Source: Panax quinquefolius
Taxonomy: Eukaryota > Streptophyta > Magnoliopsida > Apiales > Araliaceae
Direction: 5' to 3'
Assembly: GCA_020205615.1 (NCBI GenBank)
Contig: JAINUW010000268.1
Coordinates: 1-64,000 of the forward strand
DNA: 64,000 nt
Shown here: positions 58,801-64,000 of the stretch, piece by piece
Numbering within the stretch: the stretch's first letter is position 1
How the letters are laid out: each line of letters begins with the position of its first letter
The notes under the pieces: model-generated
Database searches by the model: none
What the model saw: only the letters and a program-made list of their open reading frames with translations
Told to the model about the DNA's origin: nothing
Made by a program: the position numbers and the translations under genes

Positions 58801-59715
58801 GATTATGAAAGCAGAAATTGTGATTTGGTATAACCATGATTTTTGATGTTTCAGGTAAAGATAGGTGATGAAAATTATCTTCGTCCTGGGTGCGAAGAGG
58901 AATTTAGAACCAAGATTATGATTATAAGTTATTCATATGATTGTGGACAGGAATTATTGATTAATGTTACAGGGATAAAACATTATCGGTAGACTTTTAA
59001 CATAGAGAAGATAATAGATCTTATGGTCTATTTGACTCTTCTAATGGATTGCTCGTTTCGCTGTAATTATGGTTGAAAAGTTTTATCATCTACCATATGT
59101 TCTAAATCTATGATTTATTATTGATGAAAGCTATTGATAATTTAATTATCTTTAGTCATGATATTCTTTACTGGGCTAGTTGTGCTCACCCTTTTTGCTT
59201 CACAATTTCTTTCAGGTAATAAGAGTGTATTTGGGTTGGCGGGGATAACGAGGAAATAGTGGGATGGTCAAAGAGGCGTCGAAGTTTCTCAATACATTAT
59301 AAAAGCGGCATGACATGCAATGAGATAATTGTATTGAGGACCTAAAGATGTGTGTCGTATTTTATACGTCACTTAATAATTGATTTTGACGAACAACAAT
59401 AGGGTGATGAGAACCTGACTTTGTGACGTCAAGAGTGCACCTCATTAGAATGAATATGATAGTAATCTTCTCGTTCTTCTTTGGGGTCTTAAAATATTTG
59501 TTCTTTGTATTTTATATGGCATTGTATCAATTTGAGTCCGGATATCATCTACGAGACAATATTGTATTAAAACTCACGACTTAAGCGTGGGTCGATATTA
59601 CATCTGACAGTTCAAGCGATTGTATAAATGAAGTTTGTATTTGATTTTTATAGTGTGATATCTGGCGACTCGGAATGGGTAATGGGTAATGTATACCTAT
59701 TTTGGGGGCGTCACA
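55827..59715 (+). mobile_element. Solo LTR E, gypsy-type, 3.9 kb
   Basis: TGTGAGACCC...GGGGGCGTCACA with a perfect 5-bp duplication CAAAA (55822-55826 and 59716-59720). It is a different family from gypsy 1/C/D but of the same plan: TATA box (56331-56338), donor-like AAAG|GTAAGGG (GT at 56529), TTATTATTCYATTGGAATAA repeats (56590-56960), minisatellite on TTGGCCYGTAGTGCATAGAT (58185-58800), and a pyrimidine tract with acceptor TTCTTTCAG (59207-59215) after CTGGGCTAGTTGTGCTCACC. No internal region and no second LTR. It is inserted into the Pack-MULE. Confidence 0.82.
56331..56338 (+). promoter_or_regulatory. TATA box of solo LTR E
   Basis: CTATAAATAGAAGCTC, with the same spacing to the downstream GTAAGGG donor (about 200 bp) as in the other gypsy LTRs. 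Confidence 0.6.
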
Positions 59716-59891
59716 CAAAACAAGTTGCAGAAGATGTTAAAGTTGTAATTTATTTATTTTAAAAGCCAAGAGGAAGAAAGGGGTATTTTAGATATTTACC
59801 AATCTTTTTTGACCATTACAGGCATTTCTCACGCGCTTTTGGCGTCTGACATACACGCACGGTTAAATTGGATGGAAAAGGTGACGTTTTT

Positions 59892-59992
59892 ACTTCAACT
59901 CAAAAAGTGGGGAGTTTAAATGTAGCTTTATTGACTACAGGTGGTTAAGTGGGAAAGCGCTCAAACCCCAAGTGGTGATCTGAACTTAACCC
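59892..59992 (-). repeat. Right terminal inverted repeat of the Pack-MULE
   Basis: Inverse of 37345-37445. It is followed by the 9-bp duplication TATTTATAA. The adjoining interior, 59721-59891, is about 170 bp of MULE sequence without recognisable content. Confidence 0.85.
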
Positions 59993-60259
59993 TATTTATA
60001 ATTCTGGGATTATAATCTTTGCAAACAAACATAACTTAAGGTCAAGTTTATTTGCAAGGATTATTAATTCTAAAGATTAAATAATACTAGTCACATGTTT
60101 GTTTTTTATGAGATTATTCATGGGATAACTGAAAAAAAATTATGTTATGTTTGTTTTGTCCATAATTATTTAAAAGATTGGATAAAATCTTTCCATTTGT
60201 ACTATCATACTCTTATTACTAATAACAAAAGTTATCATATTCTCATTACTTTAAGTATA

Positions 60260-60476
60260 GATATATACGATAAAATGCATCGGTCTTTTTAAAGAAAGTT
60301 AAATATTAATTTTGTTTGCAAATTTTTAATCTCAAATGGTAGGGATTATAATACCTAGTAGGACATGATATTAAATAATTTTCGATTTCAAGTCATTTTA
60401 TTATCTCGAGATTAATAGTTCAGAATCTATTTTTAAAAACAAAAAAAGGAACATGAGATTAATAGTAGAGGTGTAT
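60260..60476 (-). repeat. Right arm of the outer inverted-repeat element
   Basis: Inverse partner of 36545-36760, roughly three quarters identical by eye. 60002-60259 is the interior on this side and partly matches 37255-37320 in reverse. The ORF at 60095-60292 is chance. Confidence 0.5.
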
Positions 60477-61386
60477 TTTGAGTCAAAAAAAATTTCTTCT
60501 CACCTTTTGAGAAAAAAGATGGAGAAAAGAAAAGAAAACTTTCTCTTTCTCTTCTCTTCCCTTCTCTTCTTTTAACTCACAAACCAAACAAGCCTAGCAT
60601 AAAAGAAGAAACACACTTACCATAAGAAAGAGATAATCTAACTTGTGAGATCAAACTCAACAGAGAAATTCCCAAATCAATTTCATTATGGAGGAATTTT
60701 TTTTTTTTTTTTGGGATATTTGTTTTCCGTTGGGTTGATTATGAACGATATATATATATATATATATTCAGATTTGGGTGAGAGATTCTTAAATCGGCTT
60801 AATTTTATTCACTAGTATTGAAGAACGGCTCAGATGCATTAAAGGATTTTCACTTTGATTTTCTACCATTATAATCTTTTCATTATTTTAACAAATTACA
60901 GTTCCAATACAGTTTCACTGTTTTTTTAAAAAATAAAAATAAAATTAAAATTTACTGATGTTGTTATCTGATACTTAGATCTCACCATTATAAACCTAAA
61001 TGAACATGGTAATGAAATAGTCAAAACCACACATGTTTAGTTGTTTCATTGCAAACCAAGATGTACTGAAAATTTATTAGCATTATGTTCGATGACCACA
61101 AAATCTAAAAATACAGTCAAATCAAATATACAAAATCCTCTCAATATGGGTGAGAAACCAAACCAGCCAATTTAACAAGCACCATTGCCAAAATATATTC
61201 ACAGAGATTATGATTTCTTTTTAGTAAAAATGCAAAAATGCCAAGTTATATGTTATACACAAAATGGAAAGAATTTAAGGGCTCAATGATGAATGATCAA
61301 CAAGACAAGACTAAGATTAAGATTAGATTTCACAGGGAAAAAAAATCATAAATATGACAGTAAGTGACAGCATTCCAATAATAATA
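60477..61386. other. Intergenic region downstream of CXIP4
   Basis: AT-rich; a T15 run at 60690 and a TA microsatellite at 60749-60770. Nothing else recognised. Confidence 0.5.
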
Positions 61387-61392
61387 TTTATT
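61387..61392 (-). terminator. Candidate poly(A) signal of CXIP4
   Basis: AATAAA on the minus strand, about 270 nt after the distal stop codon (61665), in U-rich surroundings. Plant signals are loose, so this is only a candidate. Confidence 0.35.
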
Positions 61393-61664
61393 TGATTGCT
61401 GGTAGAAGTTGATTCAGCCCTGAAATCATGAGTCTCATGACATTGTACAATAAACAAGACAAATTAACAACACAAGGGGCCCATTCGTTGAAAGAAATAG
61501 AATCTGATTAAGGAATCTGAAAGCATTTGCCAAACATATCAAGCAATGTTCTGTAACTAAACTCCACAGCCACAACATCTCCAGATTAATAGAAGCAAAG
61601 CACAAAACAGGACATTTGTTATTAAAAAGAGGAGAGTATCTGCTGTATCACTTCCCGAGTGAAA

Positions 61665-61892
61665 CTAGTCCTCTTCTTCATGGTGGCGTTTCCGGCTCCT
61701 CTTCTCAGATCGTTTTTTGTCCCTGCCAACCCGTGAATCCTCTGAGCTGCTTACATCAGATTTAGAAGGCGAAGCTACTCTCCTGATCTTCTGCTTATGG
61801 AGTCTACGGGGTTCCTCGGATCCACCTGAATCATCTGAATGTCGAAGACTCCACCTCCTCCTCTTTTCCTTCCTACTCTTCCTATGCCCTCG
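61665..61892 (-). pseudogene. CXIP4: CXIP4 C-terminal extension, beyond an in-frame TGA
   Basis: In the same frame as the 252-codon ORF above it, 75 codons run from RGHRKSRKEKRRRW to KRSEKRSRKRHHEEED and a TAG at 61665-61667. These match the basic, Ser/Arg/Lys-rich tail of known CXIP4 proteins, including KRSEK-SRKRHH near the end. With the TGA counted as one residue the whole protein would be 328 residues, close to the about 332 of Arabidopsis. So this is the original end of the gene, cut off by a single codon change, or the TGA is a sequence error. Confidence 0.75.
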
Positions 61893-62651
61893 TCAACGAT
61901 TGTCATCCTCATCAGATGACTTATCTCTCCTCTTCTCCTTCCTTCTCTTCCTGCTACCCTCATCATCGTCATCAGAATCACTATGGGTTGGTTTCCCACT
62001 TCTCTTCTTTGACCTACCCCTTTTCTTTCTCTCTCTAGAATCTGACTCATCTTCATAGGAGTCATCCTGATTCTTTCTAGAAGACTTCACTTTACTAATA
62101 AGCTTATTCCCAAACTTCTTACTCTTAGAAATAGCCCTTTCTATTTCAGAATCGTAATCAGAATCAGAACTCTCGCTCTCCTCTTCTGAATCCTCGTCTG
62201 CAGACTCGGCCACACTTTTGCCATTCATCTTATTCCTATTGTCTTTCAATTTCTCCAGTCCAGACATAACTGCCGCCTGAATTGCATCCGGGTCTTTATC
62301 CTTAATGTCATCCTTAATACTCAAAAAGTTTCGACATTGAAACGTGAGGTGACCAACACGTCCACACTTCTTGCAGGCCCCACGAGCCTCATCAGCATTA
62401 GAACCAGTTATACGGGCAAGTGCAAGCAAGCCCTGGAAGCTCGCGTAAGCATTTTCACCCTCAGGCTCAGCAGCAGCAGCAGAAGCAGCATTTGAAGCCT
62501 TAGGTTGAGAAGATTTCTTGTTATCCTCCTTGTTAGGAGCATATGGATCGTAACCAATGGCACTTTGCCATATACCATGGGTTTGGAGGGCAGCACTACT
62601 ATGCACCCTATTGTTTGCGGGCATACGAACCCTATCTGCTGTTGCCGGCAT
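61893..62651 (-). CDS. CXIP4: CAX-interacting protein 4-like zinc-knuckle protein (252 codons before a TGA)
   Basis: The start at 62651 gives MPATADRVRMPANNRVHSSA, the invariant N-terminus of plant CXIP4. A CCHC zinc knuckle CKKCGRVGHLTFQC (residues 93-106; Cys93, Cys96, His101, Cys106) is preceded by YASFQGLLALARITGSN. From about residue 150 the protein is a low-complexity Ser/Asp/Glu and Arg/Lys tail (SEEESESSDSDYDSEIERA), like SR-type nuclear proteins. Arabidopsis CXIP4 was found through activation of the vacuolar calcium/proton exchanger CAX1 in yeast and is mainly nuclear; RNA-related roles are likely. The coding part has no intron here. An Ala-rich insert (AASAAAA, residues 56-62) is specific to this copy. 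The TGA at 61893-61895 stands before CGAGGG in a CGA-rich run and truncates the tail by 76 residues. Confidence 0.88.
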   Translation of the reverse strand: MPATADRVRMPANNRVHSSAALQTHGIWQSAIGYDPYAPNKEDNKKSSQPKASNAASAAAAEPEGENAYASFQGLLALARITGSNADEARGACKKCGRVGHLTFQCRNFLSIKDDIKDKDPDAIQAAVMSGLEKLKDNRNKMNGKSVAESADEDSEEESESSDSDYDSEIERAISKSKKFGNKLISKVKSSRKNQDDSYEDESDSRERKKRGRSKKRSGKPTHSDSDDDDEGSRKRRKEKRRDKSSDEDDNR

Positions 62652-62707
62652 CTTGAGACTAACAAAGAAATCTCTCCGAATACAACAATATTAGGGTCGT
62701 CAGCAAT

Positions 62708-63407
62708 CTACTTCATTAGATAAAAATCAAACCTACTAGTAAAATAAAAAATTTAGGTCTTTGATTATTTATTTTATCATGATTCCTAACTTTTTTTCAG
62801 CTACTCTTATTAGGGTTCTCAGCAATCAAATCAGAAGTCAAAACTCTATTTAAATTTCAAATTGTGGCTTTAAAAGTGCTTTAGGCTTCAAAATTCATAA
62901 GAGAAAGAAAATCAAATTAGGTTTTCTGGTTCAAAATTAAGAAATTTTCCAAGCCCGGATACGTTTTTACAGACCTGATGAAAGTAAAACCTCCCAATCA
63001 CTAAAATACAGATATGTTAAAAAATTACGAAGGAATTATATACCTTTCTCCCTATGCATCACAATTTAGAGATAAAAAACGCCCAATTCGGCTATTAAAT
63101 TTCAATAGCAAAAGTTCAATTTAGGCCTTTATGTTGATGTTTAATTGTATCATAATTTCTTAAAAGTTTCAAATAATCCTATTAGGGTTCTCAACAATCA
63201 AATCAGTAATTAAACCATAGTTAAAAGTTCAAATCGGGGCTTTAAGAGTTCTTTAGGATTCAAATTCATAAGAGAAAGAAAATCAAACTAGGTTTTCAGA
63301 TTCAGACATTAAGAAAAGCTTCAAGCTAAGATAGGGCTTTTCTAAATTGATGAAAGTAAATCCTCTCGATTACTGAAATTCAAATAAATTACGAAAGAAT
63401 TATATAC
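62708..63407 (-). other. Predicted 5' leader intron of CXIP4, containing a 372-bp tandem duplication
   Basis: On the minus strand exon 1 would end GAGGAGAAAG with donor GTATATAATT (63407); the acceptor GAAGTAG (62708) precedes ATTGCTGACGACCC and the start codon 57 nt later. Inside, a unit beginning ATTAGGGTTCTC recurs with a period of 372 bp (62809-63180 and 63181 to about 63450), with a further short copy at 62691-62709. The duplication carries a second donor, GAGAAAG|GTATATAA (63043), so an alternative first exon is possible. Introns in 5' leaders often raise plant gene expression. Confidence 0.5.
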
Positions 63408-63534
63408 CTTTCTCCTCTTTGAATCAAAATTCTAAATTCAAAACGGCCAAATCTTGCAATTTGCGAGAGAGACGCTCTTGAAAAAGAGAGATAACGAATC
63501 ACTCCATGGTTGTGACTTATGCTTATGAGTGTTC

Positions 63535-63645
63535 TAGAAACGCGGCCCAGGTTGGCCAGAAGATTGAAGCAATACCCACAACCAGATCTTTGACCCGGTC
63601 GGAGTTCAAATTGTCTTATACTGTTATACTCTTATATGATATTAT
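63535..63645 (-). promoter_or_regulatory. CXIP4 promoter region with a TGGGCC site
   Basis: On the minus strand CTGGGCCGCG (63541-63550) is a site II (TGGGCY) element, typical of constitutively expressed plant genes. A weak TATA-like stretch, CTCTTATAATATCATA, lies at 63633-63648. CTCTCTC tracts near 63470 fit a plant transcription start or leader. The exact start is not determinable. Confidence 0.4.
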
Positions 63646-63668
63646 AAGAGTTTGACCCTTAATGGTTT

Positions 63669-64000
63669 GGATCCTTAACACTAATATACAATAATTAAAA
63701 AGTAATTACAAAAATAAAAATACACAAAATAATTATAAAAATAACATAACATAATATTGCGTTGCTAAAATCACGTATCATTAACTCCTACACATCAGTT
63801 ATCGACTTTCATATTTGAAACTAACCGCACCTAAATTCAATAAACTGAAAAAAACATACAACTTTGATATCGGAACAACAGATCAACGACAAATCTATTG
63901 GAGAAGACAAAATCTTCTGTCGCGACACAACTCTGAGATCGGAGAAGACGAAACCTTTTGTCGCGACGCAACTCTTAGCTCGAAAAAGAGCATACAAAAT
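63669..64000 (+). mobile_element. End of a transposon related to the 310-bp inverted repeat
   Basis: GGATCCTTAACACTAATATA followed by CAATAATTAAAAAGTAATTAC matches the terminus at 30569 (GGGTTCTTTACAGAAATATA, CAATAATTAGAAAGTAATTAC). The element runs out of the window. It begins only about 120 bp upstream of the CXIP4 site II element. Confidence 0.5.
63900..63981 (+). repeat. Two 41-bp tandem copies
   Basis: GGAGAAGACAAAATCTTCTG... (63900-63940) and GGAGAAGACGAAACCTTTTG... (63941-63981), each ending CGCGACRCAACTCTKAGMTC. They are GC-richer than their surroundings and possibly continue beyond the window. Confidence 0.7.

Larger units (their letters stand above)
37345..59992. mobile_element. 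Pack-MULE carrying RPL12 and F-box gene fragments, enlarged by retrotransposons
   Basis: Terminal inverted repeats of about 100 bp (37345-37445 and 59892-59992) start GGGTTAAGTTCAGATCACCA and are flanked by a perfect 9-bp duplication TATTTATAA (37336-37344 and 59993-60001). Long terminal repeats with 9-bp duplications define Mutator-like elements. Without inserts the element is about 1.7 kb and has no transposase. It carries pieces of at least two host genes on the minus strand: ribosomal protein L12 (55520-55697) and the start of an F-box/LRR gene (37569-37633 joined to 54687-54727). Inserts are gypsy C with nested gypsy D (37634-54686) and solo LTR E (55827-59715). Confidence 0.85.

Noticed and set aside
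61717..62058. 113-codon Ser/Leu-rich ORF on the plus strand
   Set aside because: It is the antisense shadow of the Ser/Arg-rich tail of CXIP4.

Overview
The window is nuclear DNA of a flowering plant, most likely a eudicot. It is very AT-rich, packed with nested plant transposons (Ty1/copia, Ty3/gypsy with TATAAATA promoters, Mutator-like, hAT, PIF/Harbinger and Stowaway), and holds one recognisable host gene, a CXIP4-type zinc-knuckle protein. The species cannot be named from this sequence. No tRNA, rRNA, CRISPR array or bacterial-type operon was seen.

Layout. (1) 1-25586: two copies of one copia family lie head to head in opposite orientation. Copia A is on the minus strand (1-7260, cut by the window start). 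Copia B is on the plus strand (7990-25586). The leader of copia B was invaded, inside a TA microsatellite, by a complete gypsy element with 2.9-kb LTRs (gypsy 1, 9657-18656). (2) 25587-36180: remains of a PIF/Harbinger element: the last codons of its transposase (plus) facing a Myb/SANT-type ORF1 (minus). A hAT-type element (26070-35004, 8-bp target duplication) splits ORF1. The hAT itself carries a 3.2-kb solo LTR, a second terminal-inverted-repeat element, and a duplicated 1.35-kb block. (3) 36181-60476: a Stowaway MITE, then an old inverted-repeat element invaded by a Mutator-like element (37345-59992, about 100-bp terminal inverted repeats, perfect 9-bp target duplication). This MULE carries pieces of two host genes, ribosomal protein L12 and an F-box/LRR protein, so it is a Pack-MULE. 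It is swollen to 22.6 kb by a minus-strand gypsy (C, 37634-54686, TSD GATAG), a plus-strand gypsy D nested inside C, and a 3.9-kb solo LTR (E, TSD CAAAA). (4) 60477-64000: the CXIP4 gene on the minus strand, with an in-frame TGA that separates 252 codons from 75 further homologous codons, a tandemly duplicated 5' leader intron, and another inverted-repeat transposon end just upstream of its promoter.

How it fits together. Target-site duplications give a firm order of insertion: Harbinger, then hAT, then solo LTR F; and old inverted-repeat element, then MULE, then gypsy C, then gypsy D. Every retrotransposon polyprotein is broken by stops and frameshifts. The gypsy copies share the same internal deletions (reverse transcriptase/RNase H in all three; integrase core in gypsy 1 and C), as expected of a non-autonomous family copied with enzymes from elsewhere.

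A recurrent feature of the gypsy LTRs, across three LTR families, is an intron-like layout: TATA box, then a splice-donor motif (AG|GTAAGGG in gypsy 1, C, D and E; AG|GTAGC in F), then minisatellites, then a pyrimidine-rich acceptor. Many differences between copies fall at CAG/CG sites, including the same lost base in all three primer-binding sites, so part of the apparent decay may be consensus error at methylated cytosines rather than mutation.
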